Source: Prevotella sp. (GTDB lineage Bacteria; Bacteroidota; Bacteroidia; Bacteroidales; Bacteroidaceae). From it: a stretch of DNA of 64,000 nt. Shown one piece after another: positions 1-8,635 of this stretch. The stretch is from positions 121,527 to 185,526 of the forward strand of contig SUYI01000003.1 in the NCBI GenBank assembly GCA_015060485.1. Direction: 5' to 3'. The stretch's first letter is position 1. Every line of letters begins with the position of its first letter. Made by a program: the position numbers and the translations under genes. The notes beneath the pieces are model-generated. The model did no database searches. It was not told the origin of the DNA and saw only the letters and a list, made by a program, of their open reading frames with translations.

Positions 1-2265
1 GCGCACTCTGTATATGGTGAAGATGATGAAGAAGACCACCATCGCCACGAAGATAATACCCATCCAGAACAGTCGCTGCTGCGACAGCTCGGCTTCCTGA
101 TGTGCTATCTTTTCTTCCTTCTGCTGCGTTTCGTAGATGACTGCCAACTCCTCGGCATCGCTGCGGTGCTGGTACTCCAAAACAGAGTCCAGCAGTTCTA
201 TGATTTCTGTGGCTTTTTTGAGGGCTTCGTCCTTGCGCCCGGTTTCCATCAGTGCATTGAAGATTGACGCAGGAGTTTCACGCAGATAGTCTATCGATAG
301 GGATACATCGCCGGACTTCTCCAGTGAGTCGGCAGTTGCCAACAGCTTAAGCAGCTTTTCCCACTGTTGGGTGATGCTCATATAGGACATTTGGTCATAG
401 AGACCGGTATAGCCCTTGGCATAGTCTGTATTCAGAAAGTCGCGGTAAACGGCAGCAGCCTCGTCAGGATGATGGGACATATATAGGCTGATGGCTTTGT
501 TTTTAAGCATCCTGCCATAATAAGATTCATAGGTCTCCATGCTTGCATCGGTGCCAGCATAGCCTTCAAGTCCCTGTTCCATCATATTCAGCCAAGGGGT
601 GATCTGGTCGTATTCATGTCGGTCAAGAAGTGTATTGATGTTGTTGGCGGCCATGACGATGCAACTCTCATGTACGCCCCACTCTTCCGGATGGGCGATA
701 GCCAACGCTAGGGCAGTTTCACGGGCTTTATTCAGCGTGACGGTTGCCTCTTTGTCGTGATGCAGTTTCCGTTGTCCGTAGCCGATGAGTCCCAGGTAGT
801 TGTTCGCCCAGCATTGCCCCATGACGCTTGTATCCTGGCAGGCTTTCTGATAGGCATTGGTGGCTAAGCTGATGGCCTCGTCAACGTTGTTAGTGTTATA
901 GTTGATGGTGATCAGCATGTTATGTGCCTTATAATACTGGTAGGACGCGTCCTTCGGCCAGTCGTCAGTGGCAACAGCTTTCTTCAGGTACATCTGGGCC
1001 AAACGGAACTTCTCGCGGTCGTTATAGTAGTCGGCTCGCCAGTAGTCTGCTTCCTGGGGTGTCATGTCGGAGACTTTAGCCAGACTGTCGAGACGTTCAA
1101 AATAGCGGGGGTCGTCGGCATAGCCCATATCGATAATCTGGCGTCTGGCCTGTCTTAACAGTTCTTTACGGGCCTCACTGCCTGGTTGCTTTTGTGTTTT
1201 GTCTGCAGGACCTTTACTGCACGCAACGATGCCCAGCGTCACCATCAGGATCAGCATTGCCGATAGTTGCTGGTATCGGTGTTTCGACAGGTAGTTCCAA
1301 AGGGGGGTAAGCATCATAACTATGGATATGAAGATGAATAATAAGAGTATGCATGCCAACAGGTAGAAGTCCTTCATCAGCACGAAGTCCTGGCATACCA
1401 GTGCCAGACTCCATCCCGTACGTCCGAAAGGCATATAGAACACGTGGCTCTTCACCCCGTCGAACAGCAGTCCCTGCTGTCCCGTTTCTCCGCCAATCAT
1501 CGCCCTGCCCAGTCGCATCAGCTCTGGGTGGTCGCCTTCCAGCGTGGGCGTCAGGATGCTCTCTGTCAGCAGCCGTGTGCTGTCAGGATGTACGATGTAG
1601 GTTCCACCTCTGCCCAGCAGCATGCAGTACGACTTCGGGAACGGATGACGGGCGAGGATGGTGTCCGACAACGATTTCAGGGGCACGTCCACCGACAGCA
1701 CACCAATGGTCTGCCCCTTGCTGTCGTACAGTGGCTGACAAAACGATGTCATCACCTCCTTCACGATGATGCCGTCGGTATTCGGTTCCGAGAAAGGTTC
1801 TATCCAGTATTTCTTGTTTAGCTGACGGGGAATCAGATACCAGTCCATGCAGAAGTACTGGTAGCCGTCGTCACCCTCCTGTTCGGTCACGATGCTGTCG
1901 CCGCGATTATAGGAATAGGCCGAGAAATATTTGCCTTTCTCTTTGAAGAAGTACGGCTCGAACGATATGCTGCAGCCCTTCAGCATCGGGTGCTCCTGCA
2001 GAATCTGCTTACTCAAATCGAACATGGCGTCCGCACTGTCCAGCTTGTGTTCAATCAGCGATACATAGGTGTCGGCAGCAGTCTGAATGTCATTGATCAT
2101 CACGAACGACTCTCTGACAGCCGACTTCAGCGACTTGACAGCGGTGTCCATGGTGTGGCGCTGCATGTAGGCGTGACTTTTATACAGTGCTACGCTGAAG
2201 CCCATCGCCAGCAATAAACCCACTGCTGCCAACAGCCATTCGTATTTCTTCATCAGCTCCTTCAT
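1..2265 (-). CDS. Membrane sensor with PDC/dCache and TPR-like regions, 3' end off window
   Basis: The reading frame is open from the ATG at 2265 to the window edge (755 codons, no stop). Visible order: TM1 (about 10-28); an extracytoplasmic PDC/dCache-like sensor (about 30-290, with the typical GVLSVDVPL strand); TM2 (about 298-318); a short loop; a third hydrophobic stretch ending in a lipobox-like GIVAC at Cys349; a helical TPR-like region (about 360-720); a coiled-coil stretch; and TM4 at the window edge (about 733-755). This matches the front of Bacteroidota TPR sensor histidine kinases, so a kinase domain probably follows, but none is visible. It lies 8 nt after the binding-protein gene and is probably co-transcribed with it. 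A phosphatase output domain is also possible. Confidence 0.75.
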   Translation of the reverse strand, partial: MKELMKKYEWLLAAVGLLLAMGFSVALYKSHAYMQRHTMDTAVKSLKSAVRESFVMINDIQTAADTYVSLIEHKLDSADAMFDLSKQILQEHPMLKGCSISFEPYFFKEKGKYFSAYSYNRGDSIVTEQEGDDGYQYFCMDWYLIPRQLNKKYWIEPFSEPNTDGIIVKEVMTSFCQPLYDSKGQTIGVLSVDVPLKSLSDTILARHPFPKSYCMLLGRGGTYIVHPDSTRLLTESILTPTLEGDHPELMRLGRAMIGGETGQQGLLFDGVKSHVFYMPFGRTGWSLALVCQDFVLMKDFYLLACILLLFIFISIVMMLTPLWNYLSKHRYQQLSAMLILMVTLGIVACSKGPADKTQKQPGSEARKELLRQARRQIIDMGYADDPRYFERLDSLAKVSDMTPQEADYWRADYYNDREKFRLAQMYLKKAVATDDWPKDASYQYYKAHNMLITINYNTNNVDEAISLATNAYQKACQDTSVMGQCWANNYLGLIGYGQRKLHHDKEATVTLNKARETALALAIAHPEEWGVHESCIVMAANNINTLLDRHEYDQITPWLNMMEQGLEGYAGTDASMETYESYYGRMLKNKAISLYMSHHPDEAAAVYRDFLNTDYAKGYTGLYDQMSYMSITQQWEKLLKLLATADSLEKSGDVSLSIDYLRETPASIFNALMETGRKDEALKKATEIIELLDSVLEYQHRSDAEELAVIYETQQKEEKIAHQEAELSQQRLFWMGIIFVAMVVFFIIFTIYRVR

Positions 2266-2267
2266 CT

Positions 2268-2295
2268 TACCTCTTACTTCTTACCTCTCACCTCT
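2268..2295 (-). repeat. 7-nt tandem array at binding-protein/sensor junction
   Basis: Minus-strand units AGAGGTG, AGAGGTA, AGAAGTA, AGAGGTA. The array includes the stop codon of the binding-protein gene and the purine-rich region before the sensor ATG. Confidence 0.75.
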
Positions 2296-3233
2296 TCATT
2301 CAGTCCTACTACCTCTTTGTATGTCACCTGGCGCTTGATGAGTCCGCTTTCAAACATCAGCTGGCTGGCCAGCTTTACCATATCCTCACGCACACGGAAC
2401 TCGCGCATTTTCGAGTCGCGGTCCACCTGCAAGCGCAGCACCTCTTTCAGCATCAGCTTCTGCAGCGCACGGTTCGTTTGGATGTGGTTCTGATTCACGT
2501 ATTTCATCACAATCTCCAGCGCCTCGTCTTGGTGCGCTGCTGCCCACTCCCATCCGCGACGGCAGGCCATGACAAATTTCGATATAGTGTTTTGGTGCGT
2601 TAGGAAGTAGTCGCGCTTCACGTAGATGCCGTTCTCCTGAATGTTGTATTCGTGCTCGCTGAAGCGGTACAGGTATTCCTCCGGCATCTGGAATCCGGCC
2701 TGCAACAGTTCGTAATACTCATTGTAGCTCACTACCATCGTTGCGTCGACAGCACCCGACAGAAATACGTTGATGCCGCTCGTAAACGGTATCCACTCGT
2801 AGTTCAGACCCTCGCGTCGGCTCATCGCCATCAGCAGGTAGTTCGGGTCGCTGTTGAAGATGGCCACCTTCTTGCCCTTCATCTCAATCGGGTTCATGCA
2901 CCACCGCGACACCAGAATGTTGCTGCTGTTCATCGATTCCTGGAAGATATTGACCAAGGGGATGCCCTGCGAAATAAAGTCGATGGCCGACATCAGCGAG
3001 AAATTGGCAGCGTCACACTGGTCAGTCTGTAGACGCTGGAAGGCGGAACTGGTCAGCGTCGGGTGTTGAAGAACCACATCAAGACCTAAATTGCTGAAAA
3101 AGCCCTTTTCCTGTGCCACATAGTAGCCCGCAAACTGCGCCTGGGCAGTCCATGCGGTGGTAAACACCAGCCGTTCACTGCTGGCGGTCACTGCCCACAA
3201 CAAGAGCAGTAGCACCATGGTCATTTTTCTCAT
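2274..3233 (-). CDS. NMT1/THI5-like periplasmic substrate-binding protein
   Basis: 319 residues. An N-terminal signal peptide (hydrophobic LLLLLWAVTA) precedes an NMT1/THI5-like ABC-type binding fold, recognised from AGYYVAQEKGFF near the mature N-terminus and the bilobal pattern of the rest. Homologues bind thiamine precursors, sulfonates or nitrate; the ligand here is unknown. No permease or ATPase gene is adjacent. The next gene is a membrane sensor, so this protein may present a ligand to it rather than feed a transporter (inference). A TAATTTTG promoter box lies at 3262-3269. The last codons, NEEVRGKK, are encoded by a 7-nt tandem repeat that runs through the stop codon. Confidence 0.8.
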   Translation of the reverse strand: MRKMTMVLLLLLWAVTASSERLVFTTAWTAQAQFAGYYVAQEKGFFSNLGLDVVLQHPTLTSSAFQRLQTDQCDAANFSLMSAIDFISQGIPLVNIFQESMNSSNILVSRWCMNPIEMKGKKVAIFNSDPNYLLMAMSRREGLNYEWIPFTSGINVFLSGAVDATMVVSYNEYYELLQAGFQMPEEYLYRFSEHEYNIQENGIYVKRDYFLTHQNTISKFVMACRRGWEWAAAHQDEALEIVMKYVNQNHIQTNRALQKLMLKEVLRLQVDRDSKMREFRVREDMVKLASQLMFESGLIKRQVTYKEVVGLNEEVRGKK

Positions 3234-3261
3234 TTTAATGGCCTGTTGTTAATTCTGCGTG

Positions 3262-3269
3262 CAAAATTA
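3262..3269 (-). promoter_or_regulatory. -7 box of binding-protein gene
   Basis: TAATTTTG on the minus strand, 28 nt before the ATG at 3233. A clear -33 element is not seen. Confidence 0.5.
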
Positions 3270-3333
3270 CCAAAAAAACTAGAGAAAAACGCACCTTTTC
3301 TGTTCTTTTTCTGCTCAGTCCGAATTTTTTTTG

Positions 3334-3341
3334 TAATTTTG
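3334..3341 (+). promoter_or_regulatory. -7 box of phosphatase-nuclease operon
   Basis: TAATTTTG, 29 nt before the ATG at 3371. Confidence 0.55.
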
Positions 3342-3370
3342 CAAAAAGATTAATCAATAACAGAATTAAA

Positions 3371-4681
3371 ATGAAGAAACCTGTTTTACGTGAACTATGG
3401 ATGTTGCTGTTGCTGCTGACGGCAACGATGGCGTGGAGTCAGAACCTGGCAGTGATGGACCAACTGAAGGCTGATCCGAGACGTGGATACGGTAACGATT
3501 ATCCTTACAGACAGACTGACGAAGTGAAACTGACCAAGGCGCCGAAGGGCTATCGGGCGTTTTACATCAGCCACTATGCCCGCCATGGCTCGCGGTATTA
3601 TTGGAATGCGTTTATGTATAAGGAGGTGGACTCGCTGCTGAAGGTGGCCCATGAGAAACAGCTGCTGACGCCCGCCGGTGAGGCGTTCAGGGAGAAGTTC
3701 GTGGCTGCGAAGGACGAGCTGCAGGCTGGCGTGAGCGAATTGTCGGAGCTGGGCTGGCAACAGCATCAGGGCATTGCCCGCACTATGTACAACAACTTCC
3801 CCGAGGTGTTCCGCAAAGGGGGGAACGTGCTGACCATCTCGTCGCTGGCGGGACGCTGTGTCATCAGCATGGCGGCATTCTGTCAGGAACTGGTGCAGTG
3901 TAACCCGAAACTGGAAATCAGGGAACAGTCGTCGCGCATGACGTTGGACGGCGTGGTGCCTACCGACGGACAGAATCCTGTGAAGCATAACTACCCGAAG
4001 GGCCTGAAGCCCCGCTACGAACAGCATCGCGACCAATTCAAAGGTGTCGATGTGCTGAGGGACCGCATCGCGCAACGCATGTTTACGAGCACCGAGGGAC
4101 TGCCGGGTCGTCTGCACCACACGACGAGCAACCTGATCAACCTCTACACCTCGCTGCCCAGCATCGGCCACGAGGGCATGATGGGCAACATCATTACCGA
4201 CGAGGAGATTGCCGCAGAGTGGGAGGGGGGCAACCTGGGGTCGTACTCATGGGTGTTCGGACCCCATGTGCAGATGATTCCTATCGTGGAGGACATCATT
4301 CGCAAGGCCGATGCCGTGCTCGATGGATCGAGCGACCACGTGGCCGACTTGCGATTCGGACACGACACGTGTCTGGGTCCGTTGACCGTGCTGATGGGCA
4401 TCAATGGGGCCGACAAGGACCCCGAGGACCCCAACGAGGTGAAGTACTACTACCAGAACTGGGAGACGTGCAAGGCCAGCAATATCCAGCTGGTGTTCTA
4501 CGCCCCCAAGAAAGTTCTCAGTTCAAAACGCTCAACTGTCAACGCCAGCGACGTGCTGGTGAAGTGTCTGCTGAACGGCGAGGAGGCTACGCTGCCCATA
4601 CCGACCGACAGCTATCCATATTATAAATGGAGTGACTTTAAGAAGTTTTACACAGAACGTTTTGCCAAATACAAGCAGTAA
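3371..4681 (+). CDS. Secreted histidine acid phosphatase, MINPP/phytase-like
   Basis: 436 residues with a signal peptide ending near AMAWSQ. The histidine phosphatase (branch 2) signature RHGSR is at 71-75, with His72 the expected phospho-acceptor. The partner HD motif (GHDT) is at about 331-332. The family hydrolyses phosphomonoesters, and Bacteroidota members include inositol polyphosphate phosphatases; the substrate here is not shown. The stop codon shares one base with the next start (TAATG), indicating translational coupling to a secreted nuclease. Together they could release phosphate from phytate-like compounds and nucleic acids (inference). A promoter box TAATTTTG lies at 3334-3341. 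Confidence 0.88.
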   Translation: MKKPVLRELWMLLLLLTATMAWSQNLAVMDQLKADPRRGYGNDYPYRQTDEVKLTKAPKGYRAFYISHYARHGSRYYWNAFMYKEVDSLLKVAHEKQLLTPAGEAFREKFVAAKDELQAGVSELSELGWQQHQGIARTMYNNFPEVFRKGGNVLTISSLAGRCVISMAAFCQELVQCNPKLEIREQSSRMTLDGVVPTDGQNPVKHNYPKGLKPRYEQHRDQFKGVDVLRDRIAQRMFTSTEGLPGRLHHTTSNLINLYTSLPSIGHEGMMGNIITDEEIAAEWEGGNLGSYSWVFGPHVQMIPIVEDIIRKADAVLDGSSDHVADLRFGHDTCLGPLTVLMGINGADKDPEDPNEVKYYYQNWETCKASNIQLVFYAPKKVLSSKRSTVNASDVLVKCLLNGEEATLPIPTDSYPYYKWSDFKKFYTERFAKYKQ

Positions 4682-5535
4682 TGAAGAAGACGACGTACAC
4701 CTGGCTGGCGGCGGGACTGACGGTCCTCGTGCTGGCGTGTCAGAGCAACAAGGGTGGGGAAGCCGCCCAAGACGGATTTTATAACGCTCAGGCCCGTGTA
4801 GAGACGCCGGCTGCAGAGGCTGATGCGAAGGGGCTGAAAGCGAAAGTGGTGAGGCTCTACGAGATTCCCGCCCCGCTGAAGGACCGCCCGGAGCAGATTC
4901 TGCACAGGAAGGGCTATACGACATCGTACAACCGTGAGACGAAATCGCCGAACTGGGTGGCGTGGCACCTGACGAAGTCGCACACCTACGGCTCAGTCAA
5001 ACGCAGCAACGAGGTGTTTATGGAGGACAGTGACGTAAAGGCTCCGCGAGCCACCGACAACGACTACTATAATTCGCGCTATGACCGGGGGCACATGTGT
5101 CCCGCAGGCGACAACAAGTGGGACAAGCAGGCTATGGAGCAGTCGTTCCTCTTTACCAATGTCTGTCCGCAGAACCACGGACTGAACAAGTACGAATGGA
5201 ACGACTTGGAGATGCTCTGTCGCGACTGGGCGCGCGAATATGGCGCCATCGACATCGTGTGCGGACCGGTTTATAAGACTTCGGGCGAACAGAAGACCAT
5301 CGGCAGAAACAAGGTATGGGTGCCCGAGGCCTTCTTTAAGGTGGTGCTGTGCCGCCAGGGAAAGGTAAAGGCCATTGGCTTCGTCTATCGCAACGAAGGC
5401 AAGAAACAGCAGATGGCTGATGCAGTGTGCACCGTCGATGAGGTAGAGAAAATGACGGGTCTCGATTTCTTCCCCGAATTAGACGACGAGACAGAAAACA
5501 GAATAGAGGCGGCGGCTACGCTGACAGACTGGTAA
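4681..5535 (+). CDS. DNA/RNA non-specific endonuclease, lipoprotein
   Basis: 284 residues. The lipoprotein signal ends in LVLAC with Cys20. The NUC-family catalytic motif DRGH is at 135-138, with His138 the expected general base. The downstream NVCPQNHGLNKYEWNDLE segment carries the usual metal-binding Asn and fits the betabeta-alpha-Me fold. Expected to cut DNA and RNA without sequence specificity at the cell surface or in the periplasm. It is coupled by a one-base overlap to the upstream phosphatase gene. Its 3' end overlaps the convergent sigma-factor gene by 20 nt. Confidence 0.9.
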   Translation: MKKTTYTWLAAGLTVLVLACQSNKGGEAAQDGFYNAQARVETPAAEADAKGLKAKVVRLYEIPAPLKDRPEQILHRKGYTTSYNRETKSPNWVAWHLTKSHTYGSVKRSNEVFMEDSDVKAPRATDNDYYNSRYDRGHMCPAGDNKWDKQAMEQSFLFTNVCPQNHGLNKYEWNDLEMLCRDWAREYGAIDIVCGPVYKTSGEQKTIGRNKVWVPEAFFKVVLCRQGKVKAIGFVYRNEGKKQQMADAVCTVDEVEKMTGLDFFPELDDETENRIEAAATLTDW

Positions 5536-6019
5536 ACTGCCGGCGGACGGCCTTGCGGGCCTGGCCGAGACGGTTTTCCACCTGTTTGTAGGGCAGGACG
5601 AGCTGTTGGGCGATATCGCTGACCTTCAGCCCGTCGTAGATGTGGAGACGATAGACGCGTCCGCAGGCTTCGGGCAGATGAGCCAGGGTGCGCTCCATGC
5701 GTTCCATAAGCTGACGGGCGGAGATAACGGATTCTATTTCTCCAATAGAATCGGTGTTTTTCGTGAGATAGTGCTCATATTCTTCCTTGACGCGACGGCG
5801 ACGGAAGTAGTCGGCAACGCTGTGGCGCGCCAAGGTGTAAACGAGACTGGGCAGGGTAATAGGAGTAATGAGCTGATGCCCACGGAGCAGACGGAGGAAC
5901 AAATCCTGTACAATATCCTCTGCCTCGCAGGCATCAGCTATGCGCAACGCGATGAAATCGACGATTTCACCGCGATGCTGAGCATAATAGTTAGAAATAA
6001 TAAGTTGTTGATTAGTCAT
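5516..6019 (-). CDS. ECF-type RNA polymerase sigma-70 factor
   Basis: 167 residues. Region 2 is visible (DACEAEDIVQDLFLRLL, then LVYTLARHSVADYFRR) and region 4 near the C-terminus (LPEACGRVYRLHIYDGL with the helix-turn-helix VSDIAQQLVLPYKQVENRL). No anti-sigma gene is adjacent. The start overlaps the end of the GH43 gene by 8 nt, so it is probably translated with that gene and is the last gene of the symporter-GH43-sigma operon. It may regulate xyloside or arabinoside genes or itself (inference). The final codons overlap the convergent endonuclease gene. Confidence 0.9.
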   Translation of the reverse strand: MTNQQLIISNYYAQHRGEIVDFIALRIADACEAEDIVQDLFLRLLRGHQLITPITLPSLVYTLARHSVADYFRRRRVKEEYEHYLTKNTDSIGEIESVISARQLMERMERTLAHLPEACGRVYRLHIYDGLKVSDIAQQLVLPYKQVENRLGQARKAVRRQFTSLSA

Positions 6020-7049
6020 TCACAACCTTTTGAATAGTACCATCCTCGTTGTAGAACAGACGCTGCACCTTCAGTGAACGCAGGTGAGTGATGTCGTTCG
6101 AGGGTACGCAGTCGTGGTAGCACAGATACCACTGCCCCTTGTACTCGACGATGGAATGGTGTGTGGTCCAGCCTACGACGGGGTCGAGCAGGACACCCTG
6201 ATAGCGGAAGGGACCATAGGGGTTGTCGCCAGTGGCATAGCACAGGAAGTGGCTGTCGCCAGTGGAGTAGGAGAAGTAATACTTGCCATTGTATTTGTGC
6301 ATCCACGAAGCTTCGAAGAAACGGTGAGGATTGCCAGCCTTCATGGGCTGACCGTCCTTGTCGAGAACGACAACATCTCGAGGAGCCTCGGCAAACTGTA
6401 GTACGTCATCGCTCATGCGTACCACACAGCTGTGAATAGCGGGGTTGTTGGCAGTGGTAAAGAGCTCACCCTTGTGATCGGGAGCAGCACCGAGGTCGAT
6501 AAGTCCGTTCTGGTCGCCATACTTGCCAAAGACGGGAGCTATGTTGTCAGGCAGCGGATGCCACCACTGGAGCTGTCCGCCCCAGAGTCCGCCAAAGTAA
6601 CAGTAGATTTGTCCGTCGTCGTCCTTGAACACACAGGGGTCGATGGAGAACGAGCCGCGGATGGGCTTCTCCTGGGGAATGAACGGACCTTCTGGTTTGT
6701 CGGCAACAGCCACACCCAGACGGAACACACCGTCGTAAGCCTTCGCAGAGAAGATGAGGTAGTACTTGCCGTCCTTTTCGACACAGTCGTTGTCCCACAT
6801 CTGTTTCTCGGCCCAGGGCACATCCTTCACGTCGAGGATGACTCCATGGTCGGTAACTTCACCATTTTCGATATCGTCCCACGACAGCACGTGGTAGTCC
6901 TTCATCTGGAAGTGACCGCCATCGTCGTCGAAGCACTCACCGGCATCCCAGTCGTGGCTGGGGTAGATGTAGAAACGGCCGTTGAACACATTGGCTGAGG
7001 GGTCAGCCATATAGTCACTAGGGAAAAGATAACGAGGTAGTTTTGCCAT
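6012..7049 (-). CDS. Glycoside hydrolase family 43 (beta-xylosidase/arabinofuranosidase type)
   Basis: 345 residues without a signal peptide, so probably cytoplasmic. The expected GH43 triad is visible: general base Asp16 (YMADPSANVF), pKa-modulating Asp137 (SIDPCVFKDDDG) and general acid Glu246 (RFFEASWMHKYNGKYY). Such enzymes split short xylo- or arabino-oligosaccharides; exact specificity cannot be read. It lies 20 nt downstream of a GPH-family symporter gene and overlaps an ECF sigma gene. Import followed by intracellular cleavage is therefore plausible, and xylose could go to the xylose isomerase encoded at 34.2-35.5 kb. Confidence 0.88.
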   Translation of the reverse strand: MAKLPRYLFPSDYMADPSANVFNGRFYIYPSHDWDAGECFDDDGGHFQMKDYHVLSWDDIENGEVTDHGVILDVKDVPWAEKQMWDNDCVEKDGKYYLIFSAKAYDGVFRLGVAVADKPEGPFIPQEKPIRGSFSIDPCVFKDDDGQIYCYFGGLWGGQLQWWHPLPDNIAPVFGKYGDQNGLIDLGAAPDHKGELFTTANNPAIHSCVVRMSDDVLQFAEAPRDVVVLDKDGQPMKAGNPHRFFEASWMHKYNGKYYFSYSTGDSHFLCYATGDNPYGPFRYQGVLLDPVVGWTTHHSIVEYKGQWYLCYHDCVPSNDITHLRSLKVQRLFYNEDGTIQKVVND

Positions 7050-7069
7050 AATGATCAGTTTTTTGTATG

Positions 7070-8467
7070 TTAATTATTACGTGCTTCAATCTTCTTGTTG
7101 ATATCGTCGATGACTTCGTCAGTCAGCTCGTAGCGCGAGATGATGAACATGGCCAGCGCCAGCAGCATGGCGGGGATGACGCAGACGAGCCACAGGATAC
7201 CCTCCTCGGCGAACGGAGTCTGATCAATGACATTGCTGTTATAGCCGACGTAGGCCAGCACAGCGGGTCCCACGATGCTACCGAAGGTCATGCCGGCCTT
7301 AAAGAACAGTCCCGTCAGAGCGTTGACAATACCCGAGATACGACGACCTGTGGTGTATTCCCCGTAGGAGATGACCTCGGGAACCAGTGCCCACATGTAG
7401 CCCGTGGCCACGATGACACCTGTCGACTTGATGAACTGTGCCACATATATCATCGTCATGCTGGGGTTTTCCATCTTGGAAATCACATAGAGCATAGCCA
7501 TACCGATAATGGCGGCCCCCAAGAATAGATAGAACATGTTCTTCTTGCCCACCAAGCGCTTGAACCAGGGCACCAGCGGCATAAAGAGAAACGCGGGAAG
7601 TGAGCCGAGCGCCATGAAGATGGACAGCTCCTGAGCCGAGCCGTGCAGGTTACTGTTGATGAAATAGGCTCCGGCCGCATTACCGACAGACATCATGGCG
7701 AAAGCGGTAATAAAGAAGAACGCCAGCACGCGCAAGGGACGGTTGCGAAGAAACTCCATCCACAAGTCGCTGACCTTTACGTCCTCAGTGGTCTTGGCAT
7801 CCATAACCACACGCTCCTTACACTGTGTGAAGCAAAACAACAGCAGGCAGAAACCGATGATGGCGTAAATGGTCATCGTGGTGAACCATGCCGAAGGGTC
7901 TTTAGGCAGACTGTCGGACGGTGCGCCGGCAATCAGGGCGATGAACAGGGGCAGACCTGAGTTCACGGCCAGACCACCGAGGTTGGCCATAAACATACGT
8001 ACCGAAGTCAGAATGGTGATTTCGTCCGTGTCACGGGTCAGCGATGAGTTCAACGCACCGTATGGTACATTGATAAAAGTATAAAGCAACTGCATGGACA
8101 CATAGGTCACATATGCATAGATGAGCGACGGGGCAAAACCGTTGTAGAAGCAAAGGATGGCAAATCCTGACAGGGGGATACCCACGTAGAGCAGATACGA
8201 GCGGTATTTTCCGAAACGGGGGTTGCTTTTGTCAATCAGCGTACCTACGATGGGGTCCCAGATGACGTTGGCCACATTACCCACTAGAAACATGACAGCC
8301 ACCGCAGAAGGGGTCAGTCCGTAGATGTCGGTATAAAAGAACAGCAGGTAGGTGCAAATTACCTGGAAGATTAGATTTTGTGCCAGGTCGCCAGAGCCGA
8401 ATCCGATGCGCTGCAACCAAGAGAGTTTGTAGAAGCCTTTTGCTCCCTGAGTGTCGTTAGATGCCAT
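7070..8467 (-). CDS. GPH-family (glycoside-pentoside-hexuronide):cation symporter
   Basis: 465 residues from the ATG at 8467. A longer frame starts at 8527, but the TAACTTTG promoter box at 8497-8504 lies inside that extension, so the shorter start is preferred. The protein is polytopic with about 12 membrane segments and GPH/MelB-like features: FGSGDLAQN at the N-terminus and the following DPIVGTLIDKSNPRFGKYR loop. Family members import xylosides, melibiose or glucuronides with Na+ or H+. The gene heads the operon with GH43 and the sigma factor, which points to a pentose-containing oligosaccharide (inference). Confidence 0.88.
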   Translation of the reverse strand: MASNDTQGAKGFYKLSWLQRIGFGSGDLAQNLIFQVICTYLLFFYTDIYGLTPSAVAVMFLVGNVANVIWDPIVGTLIDKSNPRFGKYRSYLLYVGIPLSGFAILCFYNGFAPSLIYAYVTYVSMQLLYTFINVPYGALNSSLTRDTDEITILTSVRMFMANLGGLAVNSGLPLFIALIAGAPSDSLPKDPSAWFTTMTIYAIIGFCLLLFCFTQCKERVVMDAKTTEDVKVSDLWMEFLRNRPLRVLAFFFITAFAMMSVGNAAGAYFINSNLHGSAQELSIFMALGSLPAFLFMPLVPWFKRLVGKKNMFYLFLGAAIIGMAMLYVISKMENPSMTMIYVAQFIKSTGVIVATGYMWALVPEVISYGEYTTGRRISGIVNALTGLFFKAGMTFGSIVGPAVLAYVGYNSNVIDQTPFAEEGILWLVCVIPAMLLALAMFIISRYELTDEVIDDINKKIEARNN

Positions 8468-8496
8468 ATTAATAGTTTTTATTAAAATTCTGGTTG

Positions 8497-8504
8497 CAAA
8501 GTTA
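8497..8504 (-). promoter_or_regulatory. -7 box of symporter-GH43-sigma operon
   Basis: TAACTTTG on the minus strand, 29 nt before the ATG at 8467. Its position rules out the longer symporter start at 8527. Confidence 0.55.
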
Positions 8505-8611
8505 GTGTTTTTCGCTGAATTCGACATTTTTCAGTGTAACAAATAGTATGCGTTTTTGTAGCATAAAACAAAAAAATGGTCAAGAATGTGCGATATTTCA
8601 TAATTATTTGG

Positions 8612-8619
8612 TACATTTG
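8612..8619 (+). promoter_or_regulatory. -7 box of esterase gene
   Basis: TACATTTG, 16 nt before the ATG at 8636. Confidence 0.5.
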
Positions 8620-8635
8620 CAAAAACTATTGAACG

